Origin: Rhodomicrobium lacus
GTDB lineage: Bacteria > Pseudomonadota > Alphaproteobacteria > Rhizobiales > Rhodomicrobiaceae
DNA: 64,000 nt
Reading direction: 5' to 3'
NCBI RefSeq assembly: GCF_003992725.1
Contig: NZ_RZNF01000004.1
Coordinates: forward strand, 1 to 64,000
Both the position numbers and the translations under genes were made by a program. This document shows, piece by piece, positions 25,075 to 34,904 of the stretch (position 1 is the stretch's first letter; every line of letters begins with the position of its first letter). The notes below the pieces were generated by a model. It had not been told where the DNA came from. It saw nothing but the letters and a program-made list of their open reading frames with translations, and searched no databases.

Positions 25075-25998
25075 ATGACACTCGTTGACGCAACCACCAA
25101 CCGGGAGGCTGGCTTCGGCGGCGCGGAAGAAAGCTCCGGACGCGCGGAACGAAGCTTCCCGACCCAGGCGCCGAGAGGCGTCAGGGCGAACACGGAGTCG
25201 CTTCCGCTCCGCATCCTCCTGACACTCGTCGCGGTCGGATTTCTCACCCTGTTCATCGTGGTGCCCCTGACGGCCGTCTTCGTTCAGGCATTTTCCAAGG
25301 GATGGTTCGCCTACTTCTCGGCCCTCACCGACCCGGATGCCATCTCGGCCATCCGCCTTACCATCCTCGTCGCAGCCGCGTCGGTCGCGGTTAACCTCTT
25401 CTTCGGTGTCATCGCGGCATGGACGATCACGAAATACCGCTTCCCCGGCAAGACGCTGCTCGTAACACTGATCGACCTGCCCTTCTCGATTTCGCCGGTC
25501 GTGTCCGGTCTCGTGTTCGTGCTGCTGTTCGGCCTGCAGGGTTTCTTCGGGCATTGGCTGCAGGATAACGGCATCAAGATCCTGTTCGCGTTCCCCGCGA
25601 TCCTGCTCGCAACGATCTTCGTGACATTCCCCTTCGTGGCGCGCGAACTGATCCCGCTCATGCAGGAACAGGGCACGAGCGAGGAGGAGGCCGCGCTCTC
25701 GCTCGGCGCGACGGGCTTTACAACCTTCCTCCGGGTGACGCTTCCGAATATCAAGTGGGGGCTGCTCTACGGCATTCTCCTTTGCAACGCGCGCGCGATG
25801 GGCGAATTCGGTGCGGTGTCGGTCGTCTCGGGCCATATCCGCGGCGAAACCAATACAATGCCGCTGCATATTGAAATCTTGTATAATGAATACCAGCTCA
25901 CGGCGGCTTTCGCGGTGGCGTCCCTGCTCGCGCTTCTCGCGCTGGTGACGCTGGTGCTGAAAGGCGTGCTGGAAAGCAAACTGGAGCGCAAAAGATGA
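25075..25998 (+). CDS. cysW: Sulfate ABC transporter, permease CysW
   Basis: 307 residues; a charged leader of about 40 residues precedes six membrane segments (first at [20 protein letters not shown]). EAA loop: [20 protein letters not shown]. The stretch [20 protein letters not shown] is diagnostic for CysW. Its stop overlaps the cysA ATG (ATGA). Confidence 0.92.
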   Translation: MTLVDATTNREAGFGGAEESSGRAERSFPTQAPRGVRANTESLPLRILLTLVAVGFLTLFIVVPLTAVFVQAFSKGWFAYFSALTDPDAISAIRLTILVAAASVAVNLFFGVIAAWTITKYRFPGKTLLVTLIDLPFSISPVVSGLVFVLLFGLQGFFGHWLQDNGIKILFAFPAILLATIFVTFPFVARELIPLMQEQGTSEEEAALSLGATGFTTFLRVTLPNIKWGLLYGILLCNARAMGEFGAVSVVSGHIRGETNTMPLHIEILYNEYQLTAAFAVASLLALLALVTLVLKGVLESKLERKR

Positions 25999-27071
25999 AG
26001 ATCGATGTCCGTAACCTCTCGAAGCGCTTCGGAAACTTCGTCGTGCTCAGGAACGTGAATCTCGACATAGCCAGCGGAGAACTTCTCGCGCTTCTGGGCC
26101 CATCGGGTTCCGGCAAGACCACCCTCCTGCGCATCATCGCGGGGCTGGAGTGGGCGGATTCGGGAGACGTGCTGTTCGCGGGCGAAAGCGCGGCCAATCT
26201 CAACGTGAGAAAGCGTCATGTCGGCTTCGTCTTCCAGCACTACGCCCTGTTCCGCCACATGACCGTCTTCGAGAACGTGGCGTTCGGCCTTCGCGTGCGG
26301 CCACGACGCGAGCGGAAGCCTGAACACGAAATCGTGAAGCGTGTTAAAAAGCTGCTGGAATTCGTTCATATCGAGGGACTCGCGGAGCGCTACCCGGATC
26401 AGCTTTCCGGCGGCCAGCGTCAGCGCGTGGCGCTGGCCCGCGCGCTGGCGATCGAACCGAACGTGCTGCTGCTCGACGAGCCTTTCGGCGCGCTCGACGC
26501 GAAGGTCAGGAAGTCGCTGCGCCGCTGGCTGCGCGATCTGCATCACGAACTGAATGTCACCTCCGTGCTCGTCACGCACGATCAGGAGGAGGCGCTCGAA
26601 GTCGCCGACCGCGTTGTCGTGATGGGCAACGGCAAGATAGAGCAGGTCGGCACGCCCGAGGAAATCTACAACGAACCGGCAAATTCCTTCGTGTTCGACT
26701 TCATCGGCGAGTCCGTCAAGCTGCCGGTGCGCATCGAAGATGGCGGGGTGTGGATCGGCTCGCGGCGCCTCGCCACGAACGACGAACTTCCGGCCACCGG
26801 CCCCGCCCGTCTTTTTGTCCGCCCGCACGACCTCACCTTCGGAGAAGTCTCGGAAGCGCCGCTTCAGGGCGCGGTGCGCTCGGTTCGCCGGGTCGGCGCG
26901 CAGTCCTTCGCGGATGTGCGGCTCGATTACGGCGGCGACGATCTTCTGGTGGAGGCGAGCTTGCCGCCGGAAGCGGCTGTCCGCCCCGGCGACCTCGTGG
27001 GGCTGACGCCCCGCCGCTATCGCATTTACGAGGACGGAGCGGCAGAGTCGCTGACATCGGCTTCCTTGTAA
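25995..27071 (+). CDS. cysA: Sulfate ABC transporter, ATPase CysA
   Basis: 358 residues. ABC domain with Walker [30 protein letters not shown] at the Q-loop, signature [15 protein letters not shown], Walker [17 protein letters not shown] and H-loop THDQEEALE. The C-terminal TOBE-like domain ([20 protein letters not shown]) fits CysA. Last gene of cysPTWA; a strong GC hairpin follows. Confidence 0.94.
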   Translation: MKIDVRNLSKRFGNFVVLRNVNLDIASGELLALLGPSGSGKTTLLRIIAGLEWADSGDVLFAGESAANLNVRKRHVGFVFQHYALFRHMTVFENVAFGLRVRPRRERKPEHEIVKRVKKLLEFVHIEGLAERYPDQLSGGQRQRVALARALAIEPNVLLLDEPFGALDAKVRKSLRRWLRDLHHELNVTSVLVTHDQEEALEVADRVVVMGNGKIEQVGTPEEIYNEPANSFVFDFIGESVKLPVRIEDGGVWIGSRRLATNDELPATGPARLFVRPHDLTFGEVSEAPLQGAVRSVRRVGAQSFADVRLDYGGDDLLVEASLPPEAAVRPGDLVGLTPRRYRIYEDGAAESLTSASL

Positions 27072-27088
27072 GCCCGCACGAGCTGCCC

Positions 27089-27111
27089 GCCGCGCCCTTA
27101 ACCGGCGCGGC
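27089..27111. terminator. GC hairpin between convergent genes
   Basis: Perfect arms GCCGCGCC (27089-27096) and GGCGCGGC (27104-27111), loop CTTAACC, in the 48-base gap between cysA and the convergent ABC exporter. No T-run, so it may act in both directions with Rho or weakly. Confidence 0.55.
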
Positions 27112-27119
27112 GTCTGCGG

Positions 27120-29000
27120 CTACTCGGCGGCGTATCGACCCGGCTCTGCGATAGGCTCCGCGGACTCGCGCTCTTCCAGCAGGAAGCCGCCCGACTGCCG
27201 CGCCCACAGACCCGCATAAAGGCCTCCGTGCCGGAGCAATTCCTGATGCGTGCCGTCCTCGACGATGCGGCCCTTGTCCATGACGATAAGCCGGTCCATG
27301 GCCGAAATCGTCGACAGCCGGTGCGCGATGGCGATCACGGTCTTGCCCTCCATGAGGTTGTAGAGCTGATCCTGGATCGCGGCTTCCACCTCGGAATCGA
27401 GCGCCGCCGTCGCCTCGTCGAGGATCAGGATCGGCGCATCCTTCAGCAGCACGCGCGCAATCGCGATGCGCTGGCGCTGACCGCCCGACAGTTTGACGCC
27501 GCGCTCGCCCACCTCGGCCTCATAGCCTTTCCGGCCATTGGCGTCCTGAAGTTCGACGATGAAATCATGCGCATGCGCCTTCTTCGCCGCCGCCACGATT
27601 TCGTCCATCGTCGCCGATGGCTTTCCGTAGCGGATATTGTCGGCGACCGAGCGGTGCAGGAGCGACGTGTCCTGCGTGACGAGACCGATCTTCGCGCGAA
27701 GCGAATCCTGCGTGACCTTCGAGATATCCTGACCGTCGATCAGAATGCGCCCGGACTCAAGGTCGTGGAACCGAAGAAGGATATTGATGAGCGTGGACTT
27801 GCCCGCGCCCGAACGGCCGACAAGCCCGACCTTCTCGCCCGGTTTGATGCGGAGCGAGAGGTCTTCGATGAGGCCCTTGCCGCGTCCGTAATGGAACCGC
27901 ACCTTTTCATAGGCAATCGTGCCCTTGTCGACCGCGAGCGGCTTCGCATCCGGCGCGTCGACGACATTCCACGGCTTGGACAGCGCGCGCATGCCCTCTT
28001 CGACCGTGCCGACATTCTCGAAGATCGTCGTGATGACCCACATGATCCACGACGACATGTTGTTGATGCGGATGGCGAGGCCCGTCGTCACCGCGATGGC
28101 GCCGAGCGTCACCGCTCCCTCGCTCCAGAGCCAGAGCGAAAGCCCCGTCGTGCCCGCGATCAGGAGCCCGGTCAGCACCCATTGGCACATCTCGAAGAGC
28201 GTGATGACACGAAGCTGGGCCTGCAACTTGTGCAGGTGATCCGAGATCGCGTCCTTCGCATAGGCTTCCTCGCTCGCCGTATGGGCGAAGAGCTTCACCG
28301 TGAGGATGTTGGCGTAGCTATCCGTGACGCGCCCCATGAGAGTGGAGCGCGCTTCCGACACCGTCACCGCCATGCGAATGAGGCGCGGCACGAAATACCA
28401 GACCATGACGCCGAAACCGACGAGCCAAAGCAGCAGCGGAATGACAAGCCGCGCGTCGAGATCGAAGAAGATGACCGCGGCCGATAGCCAGTAGATCGCG
28501 ACATACCAGAGCGCATCCACCACATCGATGGCGGACTGGCGCAGCGATTGTCCCGTCTGCATGATGCGGTTGGCGATGCGGCCCGCGAAGTCGTTCTGGA
28601 AGAACGACAGGCTCTGACGGAGCGTATAGCGATGTTGCCGCCAGCGCACGAGCGCCTGCACGTTCGCGTTGATGCTCTGGTTGATGAGCAGCGAATGGAT
28701 CGTGAACGCAATCGGACGGATGACGAGCGCCACGATCGCCATGAAGATCAGCGTCCGCCCGTGTTCCTGAAAGAATGCGGCAGGGTTTTCCGCCGCCTTG
28801 GCGAAATCGACGATCTGCCCGACGAATGTGAACAGCGCCACTTCGATCAGCGCCGCGACGACACCGGAGACGAGCACCAGGCCGAACACCCACCAGACGC
28901 CGCCGATATAGTGCCAATAGAAAGAAAGGAGCTTTTGCGGCGGCCGCGTCAGCGGAACCGTCTTGAATGGGTCAACAAGTTTTTCAAACCAGGAAAACAT
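27120..29000 (-). CDS. ABC exporter, fused membrane and ATPase domains
   Basis: 626 residues from ATG 29000 (MFSWFEKLVDPFKTVPLTRP); upstream in-frame codons have no coding character. The first ~330 residues form a six-helix exporter domain (FYWHYIGGVWWVFGLVLVSG; LFTFVGQIVDFAKAAENPAA). The ATPase domain has Walker A GRSGAGKST, signature [16 protein letters not shown], Walker B PILILDEATAALD and H-loop IAHRLSTI. Type IV exporter half-transporter working as a dimer; MsbA- or multidrug-like, substrate unknown. Monocistronic. Confidence 0.88.
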   Translation of the reverse strand: MFSWFEKLVDPFKTVPLTRPPQKLLSFYWHYIGGVWWVFGLVLVSGVVAALIEVALFTFVGQIVDFAKAAENPAAFFQEHGRTLIFMAIVALVIRPIAFTIHSLLINQSINANVQALVRWRQHRYTLRQSLSFFQNDFAGRIANRIMQTGQSLRQSAIDVVDALWYVAIYWLSAAVIFFDLDARLVIPLLLWLVGFGVMVWYFVPRLIRMAVTVSEARSTLMGRVTDSYANILTVKLFAHTASEEAYAKDAISDHLHKLQAQLRVITLFEMCQWVLTGLLIAGTTGLSLWLWSEGAVTLGAIAVTTGLAIRINNMSSWIMWVITTIFENVGTVEEGMRALSKPWNVVDAPDAKPLAVDKGTIAYEKVRFHYGRGKGLIEDLSLRIKPGEKVGLVGRSGAGKSTLINILLRFHDLESGRILIDGQDISKVTQDSLRAKIGLVTQDTSLLHRSVADNIRYGKPSATMDEIVAAAKKAHAHDFIVELQDANGRKGYEAEVGERGVKLSGGQRQRIAIARVLLKDAPILILDEATAALDSEVEAAIQDQLYNLMEGKTVIAIAHRLSTISAMDRLIVMDKGRIVEDGTHQELLRHGGLYAGLWARQSGGFLLEERESAEPIAEPGRYAAE

Positions 29001-29367
29001 GGTTTTTGCTCGCGCCAAAAGGTTGAGTTTTGCGCGGCAAAAGCGAAACTTAAGTGTTCGCGGAGGCGCGCGCCCGATCAGAAAATTCTCTCTGTCGCAT
29101 CGTTTGGAGGTTTTCTTTGTTCTCGCCGTGACAGTCGGGACGCAGCTTGTACCACAGAAAAATGCATTTGGGAAGCCGCGGGCAAGCGAGGGGCAACCTT
29201 TGCGGTTATTGACGTGTGCATTCAACTTATTTCGCCGTGCTACGAAATTCGGCACCCGACTTAATTTTTCCCCTGTCGCTACAATGCGTTAAGCTGTCGT
29301 CGAATTATCACATAAATATGATCGTATGCAATCGAAGCGTCGTCGAGTTCAAGGTGGGGCCGAACTC
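29001..29367. other. Intergenic, divergent promoter region
   Basis: Between divergent genes at 29000 and 29368; no gene seen. TTGACG near 29208 and AT-rich DNA at 29260-29330 may be promoter parts for the right-hand gene. Confidence 0.4.
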
Positions 29368-30183
29368 ATGAATAGCCGCGCCTTCTGGTTTGCCGGCTCG
29401 TGTGCGGTCGTGTGCCTAGTCGCCGCGTCGCCGCCCGGCCATTGCGCTCCGGCATGCGAACCAAGTGTCAGCGTTGAGCCCGTCAGCGCGGGGTTGTCGC
29501 GGATTTCGATCTCCGCCCCCTGTTTTGCGGGCGGCCACATCTCGCTTCGCTACGATAGCCTTACGCTCGTCCGTGTCCTCGATGAAAACGGCGCGCTTAC
29601 CGTGCTTTTCGACTGTTATCTCGGCGAAAAGCCTCCGCTCAAGCTGACCTTTCCCGACGGCATGGAAATTCAGGCCCAGCTCAGGACCATCGATCTCGAG
29701 CGCGTCACGAAGGTCGCGCTTTTCTGGCGGGGCCGGGTCAACCTCGATCTCCATGCCTTCGAATACGCTGCCGATTTCAACGATGTCGGCCATGTCTGGG
29801 CGGGCGCGCCGTCGAGCCGCTGGCAGGCGGAGGAGCGGCACAGACGCGACAAGCTTGGTCACGGCTTCATGACAACTGTTTCGGACGGCACGAGTGAAGG
29901 CGACCAGCTTGAGGTCTACACCTTCATTCATGAGCCGAGCCAGGCTTCCGGCGCGGTCACGCTCGCCCTCGATTATGAAAGCCGTGCGCGCATCCCGCAG
30001 GAGCCCGACAGTTGCGGCACCGGGCTTTACGCCGATCTCGAATACCGCGTCGCCGTCTGGAGGCCAAACGGAAGCGTGTCGCGCACGCGAGGCTCGTTCG
30101 CGCCGCTCCCGTGCGGGCATCCATCCGATCAAACAGCCCGCTACAATTCCAAGGCGCTGCCGCAACTCATTCTCACCCGCTGA
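29368..30183 (+). CDS. Uncharacterised exported protein (271 aa)
   Basis: ATG 29368 gives a signal peptide (MNSRAFWFAGSCAVVCLVAA, cut near HCAPA). The mature part has five or more cysteines (APCFAGG, FDCYLGE, DSCGTG) that may form disulfides, and beta-rich sequence with KVALFWRGRVNLDLHAFEYA. I do not recognise a domain. It lies 38 bases before the PstS-OmpA fusion gene and may be co-transcribed, so a cell-envelope role is possible. Confidence 0.65.
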   Translation: MNSRAFWFAGSCAVVCLVAASPPGHCAPACEPSVSVEPVSAGLSRISISAPCFAGGHISLRYDSLTLVRVLDENGALTVLFDCYLGEKPPLKLTFPDGMEIQAQLRTIDLERVTKVALFWRGRVNLDLHAFEYAADFNDVGHVWAGAPSSRWQAEERHRRDKLGHGFMTTVSDGTSEGDQLEVYTFIHEPSQASGAVTLALDYESRARIPQEPDSCGTGLYADLEYRVAVWRPNGSVSRTRGSFAPLPCGHPSDQTARYNSKALPQLILTR

Positions 30184-30221
30184 CACGATAGACCCCGTTC
30201 ACCCCTTCCCCCGAGGTTTCC

Positions 30222-31751
30222 ATGTTCGTTCGAAACGCTAGCCGCGCCAGCGCATCCCTTCTTGCCCTCGCGGCGTCCCTCGCACCCGTGAAGGCCGAGG
30301 ATGTCACGCTTACGCTTCGCGGCGGAGGTCTGACCGTGATCGGCGAGCTTGTCGCCTCTGACTCGGCGTCCTTTGTGATCCGGTCCGAAAAATTCGGCAT
30401 GATGGCGCTCGAAAGCGCGAAATTCGAATGCACCGGCTCGACCTGCCCGAAGCCCCTGATCGCGACGCTCGGCATACACGGTTCGAACACCATCGGCGCG
30501 CAGCTCATGCCCAACACCGTGGAACGCTTCGCCGAGGACGAAGGCTTCGTCGCAGAAAAGGTCGTCGGCGCGGACCCCGAGGAAATCGTCTTCAAGCTCT
30601 CCGACGCCAGCGGGAAGGATGTCGCCTCCATCGACATCAAGTCGCATGGATCGGGCACCGCGCCGAAAAGCCTGATCGAAGGCAAGGCCCAGATCGGCGC
30701 CATGTCGCGGCCGATCAAGGACGACGAGTTGAAGTCCGTCGCCGATGCGGGCATCGCACTCAAGACGCATGTCTTCGCGCTCGACGGCATCGTGGTGTTC
30801 GTCTCGCCAAAGAACCCGGTCAAGACCCTGAGCCTTGAACAGATTGCGAAGATCTTTTCCGGCGATATCAAGGACTGGAAGGACGTCGGAGGCAATCCCG
30901 GCCCGATCCACGTCTACGCGCGCGACGCGAAGTCCGGCACCTTCGACACCTTCAACAGCCTTGTGCTCTCGCCCCTCAAGCTCAAGCTTTCGGCGGGCGC
31001 CAGGCGCTTCGAATCCAGCCACGACCTTTCCGACGAAACGGCACGCGATCCGAACGGCATCGGCTTCTCAGGGTTCGCCTATATCCGTAACGCGAAGCCG
31101 CTGTCTGTCGCGTCGAACTGCGGGATCGTCTCCTCGCCGGATGTCTTTTCCGTGAAGACCGAGGAATATCCCCTTTCGCGCCGGCTCTATCTCTACAGCG
31201 GCAAGACCGGCCCGCTCGGCGACAAGCTTATCGCCTATGCGTTGTCCGACAAGGCGCAGGACATCATCTCCGAGGCCGGGTTCATCAACCAGCGCATCGA
31301 CCTTCAGACCTTCGACCAGCAGGCGGGGCGGGTTTGGCCCGCCTTTCTTGTCGCCGAGAAGGAGTTCAGTTTCGCTCTCATGCGCGATCTGACGACCGAT
31401 GTGAAATCGGGCCGGCGCCTGTCGGTGAACTTCCGCTTTCATAGGAACTCCGCCGTTCTCGACGACAAGGCGATGCAGGACATTCCCCGCCTCGCCCGGT
31501 TCTTGAAGACCGAAGCGAACGGCAAGGATCTGCTTCTCCTCGGCTTCACGGACGGCACCGGCGCTTTCGAAACGAACAAGACCCTGTCTCTCAATCGCGC
31601 TACGAGCTTCAAGAATGCCCTCGTCGCGGAAGGCGTGCCCGCCAACAAGATCACCGTCAAAGGGTACGGAAGTCTTCTTCCGGTAGGCTGCAATACCTCG
31701 GAAGCAGGCCAGAACGCGAACCGCCGTGTCGAGGTCTGGATAAAGGACTGA
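30222..31751 (+). CDS. PstS-like phosphate-binding domain fused to OmpA domain
   Basis: 509 residues with signal peptide (ASLLALAASLAPVKA). After a short beta domain (LTLRGGGLTVIGELVASDSA) comes a PstS-type solute-binding domain: LGIHGSNTIGAQLMP, SHGSGTAPKSLIEGKAQIGA, KIFSGDIKDW, ARDAKSGTFDTF. The last ~120 residues are an OmpA peptidoglycan-binding domain (SVNFRFHRNSAVLDDKAMQD, LGFTDGTGAFETN, LSLNRATSFKNAL, NRRVEVWI). Such fusions would hold a phosphate-type binding domain on the cell wall. No pst genes are adjacent, so a sensing or storage role is as likely as transport. Confidence 0.85.
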   Translation: MFVRNASRASASLLALAASLAPVKAEDVTLTLRGGGLTVIGELVASDSASFVIRSEKFGMMALESAKFECTGSTCPKPLIATLGIHGSNTIGAQLMPNTVERFAEDEGFVAEKVVGADPEEIVFKLSDASGKDVASIDIKSHGSGTAPKSLIEGKAQIGAMSRPIKDDELKSVADAGIALKTHVFALDGIVVFVSPKNPVKTLSLEQIAKIFSGDIKDWKDVGGNPGPIHVYARDAKSGTFDTFNSLVLSPLKLKLSAGARRFESSHDLSDETARDPNGIGFSGFAYIRNAKPLSVASNCGIVSSPDVFSVKTEEYPLSRRLYLYSGKTGPLGDKLIAYALSDKAQDIISEAGFINQRIDLQTFDQQAGRVWPAFLVAEKEFSFALMRDLTTDVKSGRRLSVNFRFHRNSAVLDDKAMQDIPRLARFLKTEANGKDLLLLGFTDGTGAFETNKTLSLNRATSFKNALVAEGVPANKITVKGYGSLLPVGCNTSEAGQNANRRVEVWIKD

Positions 31752-32043
31752 TCTACCTCCGGTTGCAGATACAATTGACGGCAGTCCTGAAAAATATTGG
31801 AAAAATGTCGCTTTATCCGCGCTGTTGCAAAAAAGCGCAACCAGGGCTAGGAGAAAGGTGGTAACGTACAGGTGCGCTACAGGGGGAAGATTGCATGTAG
31901 CCTACAGCTCCCGTTTTCGATATGGTGGCTGTTTCTTATACAATCTGTGTTCAAAAAAGCGCAGATTGTTCACAAGGCCCATGCTATCGTTTCTGACGAG
32001 TCGCCGAGAATTGAAACCGCGTTGAAGCATTGACGAAAGTCTC

Positions 32044-32865
32044 ATGCTAGCAGCATCGATTATTCCTCTTGAGCAAACTCCCGTTCTGCGTGTCCCCGAT
32101 GTCGGGTGCACCGTGGAACTGAGACGCTCGCCACGCGCGAAACGGTTTTCCCTTAAAGTCAGCCACACCGAGCGTGCCGCGATCCTGACGCTTCCTAATC
32201 GGGGATGCGTCGAAGATGCCAGCGCGTTCCTTGCCCGACATGTGGATTGGCTGAAAAGACAGCTCGAACGCCTTCCAGAACCCGTCCCCTTCGCTGACGG
32301 CTCCCTCATCCCTTTGCGCGGGCAGATGCATCGCGTCCGCTTCGCCGGTCCCAAGCGCCATTCGCACGTCGTGTGGACCGAGACCCCTGAATACGCCCAA
32401 TCGCTGCCTTGTTCGATCGACCGCTCCGACTTGACGCGCGACCTCTCCTGTTTTCGCGTCGACCCGCGGATGCCCGCGCTTTTCGTAAGTGGCGATCTGG
32501 AGCATGCGCCGCGCCGCCTTCATGACTGGTTCCGGGCCGAAGTGCGCAAGGATCTCGCAGTATGTGTGGAGAAACACGCGCAAACCCTTTCCTGCAACCC
32601 CAAACGCCTTGCGATCCGTGATCAAGCAACGCGTTGGGGCTCCTGCTCCACAAGCGGCACACTCTCTTTTTCATGGCGGCTCATCTTTGCGCCGCCATTT
32701 GTTTTGGACTACGTCGCGGCGCATGAAGTCGCGCATCTGAGGGAAATGAACCACGGCCCTCGCTTCTGGCGTCTCGTTCGCGACGCGGTCCCTAATTATC
32801 ATCGAGCCAAGATATGGCTTAAGACGAATGGGACGGAGCTTCATCGGTTCGGTAGCGAAACTTAA
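32044..32865 (+). CDS. YgjP-like (DUF45) zinc metallopeptidase
   Basis: 273-residue soluble protein. The C-terminal part carries the zinc site AAHEVAHLREMNHGPRFWRL (HExxH plus a later His) after RWGSCSTSGTLSFSWRLIFA, the DUF45/YgjP signature related to SprT and M48 peptidases. The N-terminal third (LRRSPRAKRFSLKVSH) is usual for the family. Physiological substrate unknown. The 292 bases before it hold no recognised gene. Confidence 0.85.
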   Translation: MLAASIIPLEQTPVLRVPDVGCTVELRRSPRAKRFSLKVSHTERAAILTLPNRGCVEDASAFLARHVDWLKRQLERLPEPVPFADGSLIPLRGQMHRVRFAGPKRHSHVVWTETPEYAQSLPCSIDRSDLTRDLSCFRVDPRMPALFVSGDLEHAPRRLHDWFRAEVRKDLAVCVEKHAQTLSCNPKRLAIRDQATRWGSCSTSGTLSFSWRLIFAPPFVLDYVAAHEVAHLREMNHGPRFWRLVRDAVPNYHRAKIWLKTNGTELHRFGSET

Positions 32866-32950
32866 TTTCCTGTTTATCCTCTTTGCGTCTGGCTTAACGT
32901 GATTTTTTTAGGCACAATGGTTTGGCCTCCACGCTAGCCGCCAGATTACC

Positions 32951-33685
32951 TTGGACCAGAAAAGACGATTCCCCGAGTTTTATGTGACTGCGCCGCAACC
33001 CTGCCCCTATCTCCCGGGGCGTATGGAGCGCAAGATCTTCACTCACTTGTCCGCGGATCGTCCCGTAGCCCTTGTCGACAATCTCCTGAAGGGCGGCTTC
33101 CGTCGCAGCCAGAACATCGCGTACATGCCCTATTGCGACCACTGCGCGGCCTGTGTGCCTGTGCGCATCGTGGTCAACGAGTTCAAGCCCCATCGCACCC
33201 TCGCCAAGATTGCGCGCATCAACGAGGATCTTTGCGCGAGGCGCATCTCCGGCCGGGCCACGCTCGAACAATTTTCCCTTTTTCGCGAGTATATCGAAGT
33301 CCGGCATGCGGATGGCGGCATGGCCGACATGACGTTGCTCGACTATTCGATGATGATCCAGGATAGCGCGGTCGAGACCTATCTCACGGAATACCGCCTC
33401 AAGCCACGCGATGGCGAGAACAGCGGGCCGTTGATCGCAGCGGTCCTATGCGACCGGCTCAGCGACGGAATTTCGCTCGTCTATTCCTTCTATGACCCGA
33501 ACCTTTCAAAGCGCGGCCTTGGCAATTACATCATTCTCGAGCAGGTGGAATTCGCCCGAGCGCGCGGGCTGCCTTATGTCTATCTCGGCTACTGGATCGC
33601 GGGCTCGCGCAAGATGGCCTACAAGACCCGCTTCACGCCGCAAGAGCACCTGACCCCACTGGGCTGGGTCCGCCGCACCCCGTAA
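32951..33685 (+). CDS. bpt: Aspartate/glutamate leucyl- or arginyltransferase Bpt
   Basis: 244 residues; TTG 32951 is taken as the start (MDQKRRFPEFYVTAPQPCPY). This N-end rule enzyme moves an amino acid from aminoacyl-tRNA to N-terminal Asp or Glu and marks proteins for ClpAP. Hallmarks: PCPYLPGRMERKIFTHL, LLKGGFRRSQNIAYMPYCDH, CAACVPVRI, and YSFYDPNLSKRGLGNYIILE, GYWIAGSRKMAYKTRF. Length is normal. Confidence 0.93.
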   Translation: MDQKRRFPEFYVTAPQPCPYLPGRMERKIFTHLSADRPVALVDNLLKGGFRRSQNIAYMPYCDHCAACVPVRIVVNEFKPHRTLAKIARINEDLCARRISGRATLEQFSLFREYIEVRHADGGMADMTLLDYSMMIQDSAVETYLTEYRLKPRDGENSGPLIAAVLCDRLSDGISLVYSFYDPNLSKRGLGNYIILEQVEFARARGLPYVYLGYWIAGSRKMAYKTRFTPQEHLTPLGWVRRTP

Positions 33686-33835
33686 AGCCCATCGGCAAAG
33701 AGCGCGTCTCGCAAAAGGCGGCGCGGTCGAGATCCAGAGACGCCGAGCGAGCACCATCATCGCGCCATCGGCACAGCGCGCCGACTGTGTCACGCGCGCG
33801 CCGGTCAAACAACGCACCAGCACTGAAATGCCGCC

Positions 33836-34300
33836 TTACTCGCCCATCCCGGCCTGCATGACCTCCGCCGTCGCAGCGTCGAGTTTCGCCACCATGTGTC
33901 GCCACTTCGCCGCCGTGTTGCGAACGACTTCGTCCATCACAAGGCGAAACTCGCGGAGCATCGAACAACGCCCATCCTCCGACGCCGCCTTGTTGGCATC
34001 GAAAGACTGCACCTTGAGGAGCAGGGCACGGTTCGCGGCATCAATCGCCATCGTCGTGTCATCCTTCACGAACGGCGTCGCCCGCACGGGATAGACATCG
34101 TCGGACCAGTTGTGGTGCGCGCGCAGCGCCTGAAGCTTTGCCTGCACCGTCTTTGCATGGGCATCCTGCAAGCCGGAGATCGCCGCGCCGGCTTCGGCCA
34201 CCACGGTCTTGAATGCACCGGCATCGCACGCCGCCGCCTGCGCAAAAGCTGGCGTGCCCGCACCCACGAACAAGACGAAAAACGCCCACCTGACCTGCAT
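33836..34300 (-). CDS. Small exported protein of unknown function
   Basis: 154 residues from ATG 34300; a signal peptide is clear (VRWAFFVLFVGAGTPAFAQA). The mature part is helical (TVVAEAGAAISGLQDAHAKT, VRNTAAKWRHMVAKLDAATA) with two cysteines. No family recognised. The longer upstream frame is non-coding in look. Convergent with bpt. Confidence 0.6.
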   Translation of the reverse strand: MQVRWAFFVLFVGAGTPAFAQAAACDAGAFKTVVAEAGAAISGLQDAHAKTVQAKLQALRAHHNWSDDVYPVRATPFVKDDTTMAIDAANRALLLKVQSFDANKAASEDGRCSMLREFRLVMDEVVRNTAAKWRHMVAKLDAATAEVMQAGMGE

Positions 34301-34904
34301 GCCGATTTCGCTCGCCCCAAGCTTCCGCGGTCTCGTTCGGCCCTGGTCACCCAAAAGGCACCCCCGCCCATGAGGATTTCTCGCGCGTCCTAAACGGGCG
34401 AAAACCCAACCATCTGCCCGCTCCGGCGAACTGCCATCCATTTCGGCCGGAAGCGACCCAAGCGTCAGCGCAGCGATGCGCAACACCTCGTTAACAAATG
34501 GTAATAGACAGTCCACGGTGCGAAATTGTGGCGGAGACGGCTGGATTTCAGCAAAACGCTCGCTGAGACGACGCGCGCCACCCCACGCGGCAACCGAGGA
34601 AATGCCTTGGCGACGGGACGCCCCTCACTACGCTGACGGAATCGAAAAAACGCCAGAGCGGGGCGCGCTGGCGTTGACATATCAGAGGTACGCCGAACCG
34701 AGAGCAAATTGCGCTTCGCCACTTACGGCCAAGGCGGCGTCTGGAAAAGTGTGAAGCGGGCTTTCCGGCAAGACGCGCGGCAAAACAAATAGTTGGAGCG
34801 TGCTTTCGATTGAACCAAAAGCACGCTCCATATCATCGCTACAGCATCGCGCCGCAAATCGGGTGCGGCTCGGCGCAAATTGCGCCCGATTTGACGCGAG
34901 CCGA
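34301..34904. other. Intergenic 604 bp with hairpins
   Basis: No gene supported; short frames on both strands lack a family or ribosome site. The right third holds two inverted repeats (34795-34829 and, with AAATCGGG/CCCGATTT arms, about 34857-34893) just downstream of the minus-strand porin stop. Confidence 0.5.
34795..34829. repeat. Hairpin GGAGCGTGCTTT / AAAGCACGCTCC
   Basis: Perfect 12-base arms at 34795-34806 and 34818-34829 with an 11-base loop. It may be the terminator of the porin gene or an interspersed palindrome; its GGAGCxTG...CACGCTCC ends recall the element before nifA at 63613. Confidence 0.65.

Noticed and set aside
27228-28487. 419-codon plus-strand frame opposite the ABC exporter
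   Set aside because: Arg/Asp-rich shadow without domains; the exporter motifs are on the minus strand.
34465-34754. Short frames on both strands in the 34.3-34.9 kb gap
   Set aside because: Overlap each other, lack ribosome sites and resemble nothing known.
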